Notes: generated by a model from the sequence alone, not told the origin. A stretch of 19,744 nucleotides of DNA from Stenotrophomonas sp. UBA7346 (GCA_002471015.1 DKPB01000045.1:334-20077); one strand, 5' to 3'; shown: positions 8,701 through 14,796, numbered from the stretch's first letter. Made by a program: numbers and translations.

Positions 8701-8750
8701 AGTGCCACCACGATGGCGCTGACCAGCGCCGACTTCTTCACTTCGTACAT
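5742..8750 (-). CDS. TonB-dependent receptor with N-terminal carboxypeptidase-regulatory-like domain
   Basis: The 1002-aa product starts at the ATG at 8750 (MYEVKKSALV); an upstream in-frame start at 8831 adds a non-signal stretch and is rejected. A Sec signal peptide (cleavage near VLA-QQ, residue 25) is followed by a carboxypeptidase-regulatory-like domain at about 41-118 (LRGRVLNTSNGEYLRNAEVRV). Next come a TonB-box-like DAIKVTAS (130-137), the plug at about 140-255 (VGEFMKSMPGLSLDYTEVDA, RIGGLDPKYSTFTTDGARMA), and a large barrel ending WNFGIRGRF with terminal Phe, as barrels do. The layout matches the Xanthomonas/Caulobacter TonB receptor class used for scavenged nutrients. It imports an unknown ligand across the outer membrane; the phoD neighbour suggests a phosphorylated one. 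Confidence 0.95.
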   Translation of the reverse strand: MYEVKKSALVSAIVVALCLSPDVLAQQTTAATNQNIGSGTLRGRVLNTSNGEYLRNAEVRVEGSRNVSYTQEGGHFQLTGLPAGTVTLLVKYTGLEEQHITATVEAGKATTVEVALKAASYAGSGATDLDAIKVTASRDGQASAIMERRAAMNAKNVVAADNYGALTMGDVGEFMKSMPGLSLDYTEVDATAVRIGGLDPKYSTFTTDGARMATATSNNNSGRQNSFEQMSITGIESIELNNTLTAAMDADSPGGNINLRSKYAFQRTKRDIVFQLGAVGTSDSNWSGKYFPDDRKHDTIYPSGQFGFGDVFMDGRFGVEFNASYNANYVQQDRIQTDYAYKPDGSAMPYRVMWRPGPKMTSRTAANLSLDYQITDELVASLRSTYSMYDVEYFNQYTYLIFGTTSKSEAAPGSTPNHIVVDPNGTNTRLHTQYSHRYAGTPAYLIAPKLEYKGEDWEAVLRGSYSSAEFNFRDNSKGFFQRTDSWLTDIGFTLDRPSEGSHEWNLAQTGGRPWNDPANFNRDAEIGYNVRTAESDALNDQYGVNLDLKRHLDFNDTPVTLMGGMGTRRNDWRTNEGAYKQYKYVGPNGSQTDPGASVPWTGNYDFEIIGTGAGNMNQQGWRADSNYAMYQIFKDHPEYFVPDVVGNLKRQLDNNKRIQEEVDAAYIEAETRLGDARFDLGLRYEKTRTAARVADVRPLSEVKAAGFDPNTVEGLMYQYNGGRYSTRKGEYDDFFLSGGVKYDFTDKLVGQLSFSQSILRPDYGNLGGVVSVNDDTMIVTVPNAQLKPEHSTKYYASLQYYLEPSGMLGLSYYKLDMQDMQVTGITVNPEDVGFNPGDYEGYTFRSAQNAPGTSTNEGVVLEYNQQLTFLPGAWKGLSLYGSLTQVHPDGPRQNIPKQAANWGIRYNYGRFDFQINGNYQSDHRVSALSNTPTTANNGILYRDARQLWNISASYKLTDNIDVMLAGRNIFNEPEVIYSNIPSRVQMYTIYGSMWNFGIRGRF

Positions 8751-8830
8751 GGATCTGTTCCGGAGAGTAGGGGGAAGCCGCAGAGAGCTGGCATCAAGCC
8801 GAGCGAGCGGCGCCACCTTACGTCCGGACA

Positions 8831-8836
8831 ATTACA
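8831..8836 (-). promoter_or_regulatory. Candidate -10 box for the TonB receptor
   Basis: On the minus strand this reads TGTAAT, five of six matches to TATAAT. The predicted start near 8824 gives a leader of about 74 nt. No good -35 box is seen 16-19 bp upstream, which suggests dependence on an activator. Confidence 0.35.
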
Positions 8837-8844
8837 GAACCTTT

Positions 8845-8866
8845 ACGTTTTTCCCGTGGATAACGT
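8845..8866. promoter_or_regulatory. Spaced inverted repeat ACGTT-N12-AACGT upstream of the receptor -10 box
   Basis: ACGTT (8845-8849) and AACGT (8862-8866) are mirror arms 12 bp apart. They cover the place where a -35 box would lie for the TGTAAT at 8831-8836. The position fits an operator for a dimeric regulator. The arms are short, so chance is possible. Confidence 0.3.
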
Positions 8867-8940
8867 CGCGTATGAAAGTGTTTTTTCCAGGTTCTCGAAC
8901 AGCATCGACCTGACCATCGGGCCTTGCCGCACCGCATCGG

Positions 8941-8958
8941 GCCATCACCGGTGATGGC
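8941..8958. promoter_or_regulatory. Perfect 18-bp palindrome between propeller gene and receptor
   Basis: GCCATCACCGGTGATGGC is a perfect loopless palindrome. It lies 11 bases beyond the stop of the secreted-protein gene and about 190 bp upstream of the receptor ATG. No T tract follows on either strand, so an operator is at least as likely as a terminator. Confidence 0.45.
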
Positions 8959-8968
8959 AGCATCGCAA

Positions 8969-10138
8969 TCAGTGCGATGTCACATCCACGAATGGCTGCC
9001 GAGCATCGTCGTTCCACCGTACAAGGCGCAGCTTCGCTGCCTGCTGTTGACCTTCCCTGGAGTTGTCGACCAGATAGAACAGGCCACCGCCCAGGGCCTG
9101 CAGACCGACGTCGGCCTTCTGTTGCCAGCCGCGGATACCGGTGGCCTTGTCGACCAGCCCGGCGTCGGCCAAGGGCAGCAACAGCCCCTGCTCCCATGCG
9201 TGCGCATCGGCAGCGGCGACGCCCCTCAGATCGCCGCGCACCGGTGCTGCCTGCGCGTCCACCGCAAACATCAGGTAGTTGGGAAAGCCGGGCTTTCTGC
9301 CTTGGTAGACCCCCATCAGCCAGCGCTTGCCGGCAGGGTCATAGCTCAGGTTCTGCACGCCGTAGCTGGTATTGCCGGTGTACACGAAGTACTTGCCATC
9401 CACCTCGGCCGGGCCGCTGTGATGTGGTTGCGCTTCCAGCAGTGGCCTGGCCAGCGCCTGCCATTGGCTGACGTCATACTGCAGCAGCACCTGATGGTCG
9501 TTGTCGCTGCGCCCGGTGTTGCCATAGATGCCGTAGGCGATGGTCAGCAGTGATGTGCCATCGGTGCGACCGAAGCGGGGGCCGAAGGAAACACCATCAA
9601 TGCCGGAACAGCCGTAACGGTGATCGGGCGAGTCTGCCTCGTTGCCACGGTAGCGGCCGTCGTCGCCATCAAAGCGACCATCGCCGTTGATGTCGGCGGT
9701 GTAGTCATTGACCACCTCGGGGAGGTAGACAGTGCGCACGATGTCGTTGTCGGCCGCGTTGACGCCGATGCGATCGATGCGCTGCACATCGATCATCGCG
9801 ATGTAGAACGCCTGGTCGTTCTTGTACTCCAGCGAGCCATAGACCTTGCCGTCGTCCGGATTGAAATCCAGGTCGCCCAGATGTCCATTCCATCCCACCA
9901 GCGTGCCTACCAGCGCGCCGTTGAAGTCGTACTTGGCCAGCAGATTGGTGAAGGAGTAATAGAGGTAGCCGTTGCGCTGGTCCACCGCGATGCCCTGCAC
10001 ATGGCCGGCATTCCACGGACCGGCGGTGTGTTGCAAGGGCAGGCCGGGCGGGGCGGCAGTGGGCGATGCGGGGAGCTGAGCGAGGGTGGTGCCGCAGACG
10101 GTGAGCAGCACGGCAAGCAGGACAGGGCGATGGGTCAT
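8969..10138 (-). CDS. Secreted propeller-like protein with an EF-hand-type calcium loop, unknown function
   Basis: The 389-aa product starts MTHRPVLLAVLLTVCGTTLA-Q, a Sec signal peptide with no proper lipobox. The mature part has blocks like beta-propeller blades: HVQGIAVDQRNGYLYYSFTN, then LAKYDFNGALVGTLVGWNGH, then DGKVYGSLEYKNDQAFYIAM. At residues 149-160 the insert DINGDGRFDGDD has the DxNxDGxxDxxD spacing of a calcium-binding loop, as in dockerin or EF-hand motifs. I recall related proteins with GHVQG and GHLGDL blocks in other phyla but know no function. The start has no clear ribosome binding site; the hydrophobic leader decides it. It is the first gene of the receptor-phoD cluster, so it may bind or process the ligand. 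Confidence 0.8.
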   Translation of the reverse strand: MTHRPVLLAVLLTVCGTTLAQLPASPTAAPPGLPLQHTAGPWNAGHVQGIAVDQRNGYLYYSFTNLLAKYDFNGALVGTLVGWNGHLGDLDFNPDDGKVYGSLEYKNDQAFYIAMIDVQRIDRIGVNAADNDIVRTVYLPEVVNDYTADINGDGRFDGDDGRYRGNEADSPDHRYGCSGIDGVSFGPRFGRTDGTSLLTIAYGIYGNTGRSDNDHQVLLQYDVSQWQALARPLLEAQPHHSGPAEVDGKYFVYTGNTSYGVQNLSYDPAGKRWLMGVYQGRKPGFPNYLMFAVDAQAAPVRGDLRGVAAADAHAWEQGLLLPLADAGLVDKATGIRGWQQKADVGLQALGGGLFYLVDNSREGQQQAAKLRLVRWNDDARQPFVDVTSH

Positions 10139-10194
10139 CGGGCAAGGTCATGGCAGGTCAGCTGCGCAGCCTTGCAGGCGACGATGACCAGGGG

Positions 10195-10207
10195 GTGACA
10201 CGGTCAC
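10195..10207. promoter_or_regulatory. Small inverted repeat upstream of the propeller gene
   Basis: GTGAC (10195-10199) and GTCAC (10203-10207) pair across ACG, 57 bases upstream of the start of the secreted-protein gene. A promoter for that gene must lie near here, but no convincing -10 or -35 box is visible. It is a weak operator candidate. Confidence 0.25.
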
Positions 10208-10227
10208 GCCGACAACGGGGGCGTGCA

Positions 10228-10244
10228 GCCGGCGTTGCGCCGGC
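10228..10244 (-). terminator. Hairpin after the acidic-tail gene
   Basis: GCCGGCG (10228-10234) and CGCCGGC (10238-10244) form a perfect 7-bp stem with a 3-nt loop. Outer CGTG/CACG extends it. It follows the minus-strand acidic-tail gene by 22 bases. There is no T tract, so it is a possible rather than certain terminator. Confidence 0.45.
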
Positions 10245-10265
10245 CACACGTGCAGGCATCGAGGC

Positions 10266-10544
10266 TCAGGCCTCTTCTTCGTCCTCTTCTTCCTCGTCCT
10301 CTTCTTCGTCCTCTTCGTCTTCGTCTTCCTCGAAGGCGTCGGCTTCTTCAACGCGGGCGAAGTTGGGCAGGGTGTCGGCAAAGCTGATCTGCTTGCCATT
10401 GGCCAGCATCGGGCGCACAGCGCGCTTGCCGGCTTCTTCCACTACCGCAAAGCACACCAGCGACTGCGCGCTTTCGTCACCGGCTTCGTCAAACACGGCT
10501 ACCCAGCCGTCGGCCGGGATGATCTGGATGATGTTGTCTTGCAT
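10266..10544 (-). CDS. 92-aa hypothetical protein with a long acidic C-terminal tail
   Basis: The ATG at 10544 begins MQDNIIQIIPADGWVAVF. I chose it because upstream in-frame codons read as non-protein-like sequence; no clear ribosome binding site is seen. Residues 1-64 look like a small beta-rich fold (WVAVFDE, SLVCFAVVEE, VRPMLANGKQISFAD). Residues 66-91 are almost only Glu and Asp, encoded by a GAA/GAG/GAC tract that appears on the plus strand as repeated CTTCTTCGTCCTC units. No membrane segment or known motif is visible. Such acidic tails can mimic nucleic acid, bind basic proteins or chelate divalent cations, but none of this is shown here. It is divergent from the 114-aa gene. I do not recognise the family. 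Confidence 0.75.
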   Translation of the reverse strand: MQDNIIQIIPADGWVAVFDEAGDESAQSLVCFAVVEEAGKRAVRPMLANGKQISFADTLPNFARVEEADAFEEDEDEEDEEEDEEEEDEEEA

Positions 10545-10635
10545 GGGCGGGCTGTTGGTTGGAGGAACGGCGAGCTTGCGTGAAGGCGGCCACGCATTGC
10601 AACAGGCGCCCGGTGGGATACTCGGGGACCACGCC

Positions 10636-10980
10636 ATGGACACCGGGCAGACCATGCCGCAGGCACCCTTGTTCACCCCCGATGGCCGTTACCTGGTAGT
10701 GCGCGGACGCCTGTGGCGGGCCGCCAACCCGGGTTTGTCGGCGGCCGAGCATGCGCGGTTGGTAAAGACGCTGATGGCGGCGCGGCGGCAGATGGGGGCG
10801 GCGCGTCGGGCTGGCGATCGCGCGGCGCTGGCCTTGGCTGCAGCAGCGGTGGAGGCGGCCAAGCACGGTCTTGGTGAACGCGGCCCGGTGTGGTGGCACG
10901 ACGGTGCTCCCGACTACAACCGGCACCTGGCACGCAATACGCCTTACGCGGACTGGTACGCAGCGCAGCAGCAACAATGA
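10636..10980 (+). CDS. 114-aa conserved hypothetical protein (RGPVWW...NTPYADWY)
   Basis: Two starts are possible, ATG 10636 and ATG 10654. GGGGA precedes the first, and the family usually begins MP-APLFTPDGRYLVVRGRLWR, which fits the second. The body has a helical Ala/Arg-rich stretch (LVKTLMAARRQMGAARRAGD) and ends in the block ERGPVWWHDGAPDYNRHLARNTPYADWY. I recall this block in many proteobacterial hypothetical proteins of similar length, with no known function. There is no signal peptide or membrane helix, so it is probably cytoplasmic. It ends 66 bp before corA on the same strand and might share its mRNA. Confidence 0.8.
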   Translation: MDTGQTMPQAPLFTPDGRYLVVRGRLWRAANPGLSAAEHARLVKTLMAARRQMGAARRAGDRAALALAAAAVEAAKHGLGERGPVWWHDGAPDYNRHLARNTPYADWYAAQQQQ

Positions 10981-11046
10981 GCTGGCCGCTTTACTCAAGC
11001 CGCCGGTACGACCACGATGGGGCCACGCTTTCCACGGTAGTCCACC

Positions 11047-11976
11047 ATGTTCGAATGCCGGACCCTTGCCCCCGCTGCTGATGGCGCGCCCGACGTAGTG
11101 TGGGTGGATCTTTGCCGCCCCACCCCGGACGAACTGGCGCAGGCATCGCAGCAGGCCGGTTTCCGCATCCCCGACCGCGCTGGTATCAGCGAGATCGAGT
11201 TCAGCAGCCGGGTACGCATGGAAGGGGCCGCCCTGGTGTTGAACCTGCCACGCTTCCAGTACGAGGCCGAGCACGTGGTGGGGCCGCTGGGGTTCGTGGT
11301 GGCGCCCAATGTCCTGGTGGTGCAGCGCGAGCATGCCATCGATGCGCTGGACGGGCTGGAGCACGACCTGGGGCGACGCCCCTGCAGCGGCCCGGCGGAC
11401 CTGTTCCTGCGCATCATCGAGCGCATTGTCGATCGTCTGGCCGACCTGCTGGAGTCGCTGGAAAGCACCATGAGCGAGTTCTCCCGTGCCGCCTTCAATC
11501 GCCGCAAGGGCCGCCGCGCCACGCGCCAGCTGGAGCAGATGCTGCATGAGGTCGGGCAGATGGGGCGCCGCATCGGTGCCCTGCACAACACCTTACATGG
11601 CCTGCTGCGGATGATGAACTACCTGGACGAGGCAGCGCCCGAGTGGTTCGGCGCCGACGCCCCGCGCCGTATCAAGCTGGTGATCAAGGACCTGGCGTCG
11701 CTCAGCGAGTTCGAACAGCAACTCGGCGATCGCAATGAATTTCTGTTGGACAGCGTGCTGGGCCTGATCAACATGGACCAGAACGAAGTGATGAAGGTGA
11801 TGGCCGTCGCTTCGGTGGTGGGCATCCCGCCAACGGTACTGGTCGGCATCTGGGGCATGAACTTTGCCGCGATGCCCGAGCTGCACTGGCACTTTGGCTA
11901 CGCCATCGCACTGGCGGTGATAGGGCTGAGCATCGTGCTGCCATTGTTGTGGTTCAAGCGCCGCGGTTGGTTGTAA
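11047..11976 (+). CDS. corA: CorA-family magnesium/cobalt transporter
   Basis: The 309-aa product is a CorA pentameric channel, which takes up Mg2+ (also Co2+ and Ni2+) through the inner membrane. The N-terminal cytoplasmic alpha/beta domain (about 1-110) is followed by long acidic and basic helices (about 115-245) that form the funnel. Two C-terminal membrane helices lie at about 250-269 and 283-303. Between them are the signature GMN (270-272) and the MPEL loop (276-279), as in E. coli CorA, and the end KRRGWL matches the basic cytoplasmic tail. No frame damage is seen and length is normal. The ribosome binding site before the ATG is weak, so translation may depend on the upstream 114-aa gene. 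Confidence 0.93.
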   Translation: MFECRTLAPAADGAPDVVWVDLCRPTPDELAQASQQAGFRIPDRAGISEIEFSSRVRMEGAALVLNLPRFQYEAEHVVGPLGFVVAPNVLVVQREHAIDALDGLEHDLGRRPCSGPADLFLRIIERIVDRLADLLESLESTMSEFSRAAFNRRKGRRATRQLEQMLHEVGQMGRRIGALHNTLHGLLRMMNYLDEAAPEWFGADAPRRIKLVIKDLASLSEFEQQLGDRNEFLLDSVLGLINMDQNEVMKVMAVASVVGIPPTVLVGIWGMNFAAMPELHWHFGYAIALAVIGLSIVLPLLWFKRRGWL

Positions 11977-11987
11977 GGGCCGGGCAG

Positions 11988-12001
11988 CGCCAGCGCTGGC
12001 G
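11988..12001. repeat. 14-bp perfect palindrome after corA
   Basis: CGCCAGCGCTGGCG is a perfect palindrome; outer GGGCC (11977-11981) and GGCCC (12001-12005) can also pair. It lies directly after the corA stop and overlaps the -35 region expected for the next gene. It may stabilise the corA mRNA end, act as an operator, or be a small REP-type element. Confidence 0.45.
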
Positions 12002-12007
12002 GCCCCG

Positions 12008-12013
12008 TACAAT
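12008..12013 (+). promoter_or_regulatory. Candidate -10 box for the DUF3817 gene
   Basis: TACAAT has five of six matches to TATAAT. The predicted start near 12020 gives a 26-nt leader containing GGAG. No clear -35 box is visible because that place is filled by the palindrome after corA. Confidence 0.4.
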
Positions 12014-12045
12014 CGGCGTTCTTTTGAACTGTGGATGGAGTGTTG

Positions 12046-12366
12046 ATGGCTGCCAAGCCCTTGTCCCCGGCAGGCAAACTGTTTGCCGCCGCGGCGTTGA
12101 TCGAAGGCATCACCTGGGCCGGCCTGCTGGTCGGCATGCTGCTCAAGCGTGGCATGGAGATCACCGACCTGGGGGTGCGTGTGTTCGGGCCGTTGCACGG
12201 CGCCGCGTTCCTGTTCTACGTGGTAGTCACGCTCTACGCCTGGGGCAAGCTGCGCTGGCCGCTGTGGGCGCTGCTGCTGGCACTGGTGGCCGCAGTGCCA
12301 CCGCTGGTCACGGTGCCGCTGGAGATGTGGTTCCGGCGCATCGGCCTGCTGGCACCGCGCGTCTGA
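12046..12366 (+). CDS. DUF3817 small integral membrane protein
   Basis: The ATG at 12046 has GGAG at 12037-12040; the GTG at 12031 is a less likely start because it would put that site inside the gene. The 106-aa product has three hydrophobic segments (about 10-30, 45-65 and 70-92) and the pattern KLFAAAALIEGITWAGLLVGM, then FGPLHGAAFLFYVV, which is typical of DUF3817 (YdzA-like) proteins. Its function is unknown; these sit in the inner membrane. It ends just before a strong terminator, so it is the last gene of the unit. No partner is evident from context. Confidence 0.85.
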   Translation: MAAKPLSPAGKLFAAAALIEGITWAGLLVGMLLKRGMEITDLGVRVFGPLHGAAFLFYVVVTLYAWGKLRWPLWALLLALVAAVPPLVTVPLEMWFRRIGLLAPRV

Positions 12367-12393
12367 TCAGAACCGGTTCAGCTTGAAGGCAAG

Positions 12394-12426
12394 GGCCGTA
12401 CCCGCCACTCGGGGTACGGCCTTTTT
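12394..12426 (+). terminator. Strong Rho-independent terminator
   Basis: GGCCGTACCC (12394-12403) and GGGTACGGCC (12412-12421) form a perfect 10-bp stem with an 8-nt loop, followed directly by TTTTT (12422-12426). It starts 27 bases after the DUF3817 stop. This is the best intrinsic terminator in the window. Confidence 0.93.
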
Positions 12427-12871
12427 CATGCCTGGCGTGTGCGCAAGATGTTGTTGCGCAAGGTTTGCTGCGAGCCCCGAGGGCGCAGCAGGCGGATCGC
12501 TTTCAGTGGCATGTAAGCGTTTTCGGTGACAGCCATTGCAATCGCTATGACACAAACTGCGGTAGCGGTCCGGGTGTCGCGCTGCGCGCCGCATCTGCGA
12601 TGATGGATAATTGTGCACTGCAAACAGCGACGCACGATGTGGCTGCAGGCGCGTCGGGGACAGGGCTCGACAGGGAGGGATGTTTGTCTGCGACAGCGTC
12701 GTTGCCCCCGCGTTTGCCACAGGTTTAGGTTGGATCTTCTAGCTTGCCCCCGCTTATCAGCGTTCTCCCCCAAGGAATCCAGGTGCATTACACAAGCAGT
12801 CAGTGGCACGTCGGCACGTGCCCCCGGGCGTGGTCCGGTGCTCGCCGGTTGGCACCGCAACGGAGCCATCG
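12427..12871 (+). promoter_or_regulatory. 445-bp gene-free leader upstream of opgH
   Basis: No convincing gene lies here; the short open frames have poor starts and no protein-like pattern. Visible structure includes a hairpin TGCTGCG/CGCAGCA (12466-12472 with 12484-12490), a repeated GCGCAAG near 12441-12462, and the palindrome GGCACGTGCC (12813-12822) preceded by a second GGCACGT. A GATAAT at 12606-12611 is a possible -10 box, giving an opgH leader of about 250 nt. No -35 box is convincing. A long untranslated leader or a small RNA is possible. Confidence 0.4.
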
Positions 12872-14791
12872 ATGAATCAATCAGTTGACCGAAACGCATT
12901 GGATGCCGGTAGCGCGATCCTGCCGGCGGAGCATCCCTTGCCGATGCCCGAGCAGTCCCTGCGCACAGGCAAGCTGCACGTCCCCCGGCAGGAAACCGCA
13001 CCGGCCAACATCGGCCTGCGCCGTCTGTATGTATTCGGCACTACCGCGCTGATGACCGTGGGCGCCACCTGGATGATGGCCCAGGTGTTGTTGCGCGGGG
13101 GCTTGAACGTGCTGGAAGGCTGCCTGCTGGTGCTGTTCGTGCTGCTGTTCGCCTGGGTGGCCTTGTCTTTCGTCAGCAGCCTGGCGGGGTTGCAGGCCCT
13201 GCTGCGTGGCCGTCGCAAGCTGGGCATCCTGCCGGGCACACCACTGCCCACCCTGCGCACCCGCACCGCACTGCTGATGCCCACCTACAACGAAGACCCG
13301 CGCCGGATGATGGCCGGTCTGCAGGCGATCTACGAATCGGTGGCCGCTACCGGGCAGTTGGACCGTTTTGATTTCTTCGTGCTCAGCGACACCACACGCG
13401 ACGCCATCGGCAGCGCCGAGGAGCAGGTGTTTGCCCACCTGGTGCAGGCCACGGGCGGTTCCGGGCGGCTGTTCTACCGGCGCCGTGCCAGCAACATCGG
13501 GCGCAAGGCCGGCAACATCGCCGACTGGGTGCGTCGTTTCGGTGGCAGCTACCCGCAGATGCTGATCCTGGACGCCGACAGCCTGATGACCGGTGAGGTG
13601 ATCGTACGTCTGGCCTCGGCAATGGAAAACCATCCCAGTGTCGGCTTGATCCAGTCCCTGCCTGCGGTGGTCAACGGCCGCACCGCCTTTGCCCGCATGC
13701 AGCAGTTCGGTGGCCGGGTGTATGGCCCGGTAATGGCCTATGGCGTGGCCTGGTGGCACGGTGCGGAGAGCAATTACTGGGGGCACAACGCGGTGATACG
13801 TACGCGTGCCTTCGCCGAGCAGGCAGGCCTGCCGGAACTGCCCGGGCGCAAGCCGTTCGGCGGCCATGTGCTGAGCCACGATTTCGTCGAGGCGGCGCTG
13901 ATGCGGCGTGGCGGCTGGGCCGCGCACATGGTGCCGTACATGCAGGGCAGCTACGAGGAGGGTCCGCCGACCCTGACCGACCTGCTGATCCGCGACCGAC
14001 GCTGGTGCCAGGGCAACCTGCAGCACTCCAAGGTGGTGACCACGCCGGGCCTGCACTGGATCAGCCGGGTGCACATGATGATCGGCATCGGCCATTACTT
14101 CACCGCGCCGATGTGGGCCATGCTGATGCTGATCGGCATTGCCATCCCGTTGATCCATGGTGGCATCGACCTGGCCGAAGAACTGCATCTGAAGCTGTCG
14201 CCGGCCTATTACTGGCGCGGCATCGACCAGGATGGCGTGCTGTGGGTGTTCGCGCTGACCATGGCGGTGCTGCTGGCACCCAAGGCCATGGGGTATGTGG
14301 CGATGCTGACCTCGCGCAACGAGCGGCTGGGCTGCGGCGGTGCTTTCCGCGCGCTGCTGTCGGTGCTGTTGGAAACCGTGTTGGCAGCCTTGATGGCGCC
14401 GGTGGTGATGTATGTGCAGTCGCGCGGCGTGGCCGAAGTATTGGCCGGCAAAGACTCCGGCTGGGACGCCCAGCAGCGCGATGACGGCAGCATTCCGTTG
14501 TCGGCGCTGCTGCGTAGTTACGGCGGGCTGAGCCTGTTCGGCCTGGTGGTCGGCGCGATGGCCTATGCGGTATCGCCGCCGTTGGCGGCGTGGATGGCAC
14601 CGGTGGTGATCGGCATGGCGCTGGCCGTGCCGGTGGTAGCCTGGACCTCATCGCGGCGGGTGGGTGACTGGTTGCGTCGCCATCGGCTGCTGTGCATCCC
14701 CGAGGAAAGTGCACCGCCGCAGGTACTGGTGCGCGCCGCCGAACTGCGTGCGGCCGCGATGCGCGCCGACCCGCCTGACGGCGTGGCGTAA
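12872..14791 (+). CDS. opgH: Glucans biosynthesis glucosyltransferase OpgH (MdoH/HrpM)
   Basis: The 639-aa product is the inner-membrane glucosyltransferase that builds the beta-1,2-glucan backbone of osmoregulated periplasmic glucans from UDP-glucose. Membrane helices lie at about 52-72 and 80-105, followed by a cytoplasmic GT-A domain: LLMPTYNEDP (134-143), FFVLSDTT (168-175), LILDADS (231-237), LSHDFVEAAL (334-343) and RDRRWCQGN (374-382). More membrane helices fill the C-terminal third. GGAG at 12862-12865 supports the ATG at 12872. In Xanthomonas this gene is hrpM and affects virulence. OpgG, its periplasmic partner, is not adjacent, unlike the opgGH operons of enterics and Pseudomonas. 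It is followed by a SMAG repeat and a hairpin. Confidence 0.95.
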   Translation: MNQSVDRNALDAGSAILPAEHPLPMPEQSLRTGKLHVPRQETAPANIGLRRLYVFGTTALMTVGATWMMAQVLLRGGLNVLEGCLLVLFVLLFAWVALSFVSSLAGLQALLRGRRKLGILPGTPLPTLRTRTALLMPTYNEDPRRMMAGLQAIYESVAATGQLDRFDFFVLSDTTRDAIGSAEEQVFAHLVQATGGSGRLFYRRRASNIGRKAGNIADWVRRFGGSYPQMLILDADSLMTGEVIVRLASAMENHPSVGLIQSLPAVVNGRTAFARMQQFGGRVYGPVMAYGVAWWHGAESNYWGHNAVIRTRAFAEQAGLPELPGRKPFGGHVLSHDFVEAALMRRGGWAAHMVPYMQGSYEEGPPTLTDLLIRDRRWCQGNLQHSKVVTTPGLHWISRVHMMIGIGHYFTAPMWAMLMLIGIAIPLIHGGIDLAEELHLKLSPAYYWRGIDQDGVLWVFALTMAVLLAPKAMGYVAMLTSRNERLGCGGAFRALLSVLLETVLAALMAPVVMYVQSRGVAEVLAGKDSGWDAQQRDDGSIPLSALLRSYGGLSLFGLVVGAMAYAVSPPLAAWMAPVVIGMALAVPVVAWTSSRRVGDWLRRHRLLCIPEESAPPQVLVRAAELRAAAMRADPPDGVA

Positions 14792-14796
14792 GCACG

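Noticed and set aside
8821..8900. Pho box upstream of the TonB receptor
   Set aside because: I looked for tandem CTGTCAT-like 7-mers spaced by 11 bp. Only one CTTTCAT is present and the second half-site does not match.
10266..10348. Phase-variable frameshifting tract in the acidic-tail gene
   Set aside because: The repeated units follow the codon triplet, so gain or loss would change tail length but not switch the gene off.
12426..13001. 191-aa minus-strand frame in the opgH leader
   Set aside because: It overlaps the opgH start, has an Arg/Cys-rich composition unlike real proteins and lacks a convincing start.
12881..14188. 435-aa open frame on the minus strand opposite opgH
   Set aside because: opgH on the plus strand carries all family motifs; the opposite frame is rich in Gln, His and Arg without any recognisable domain.
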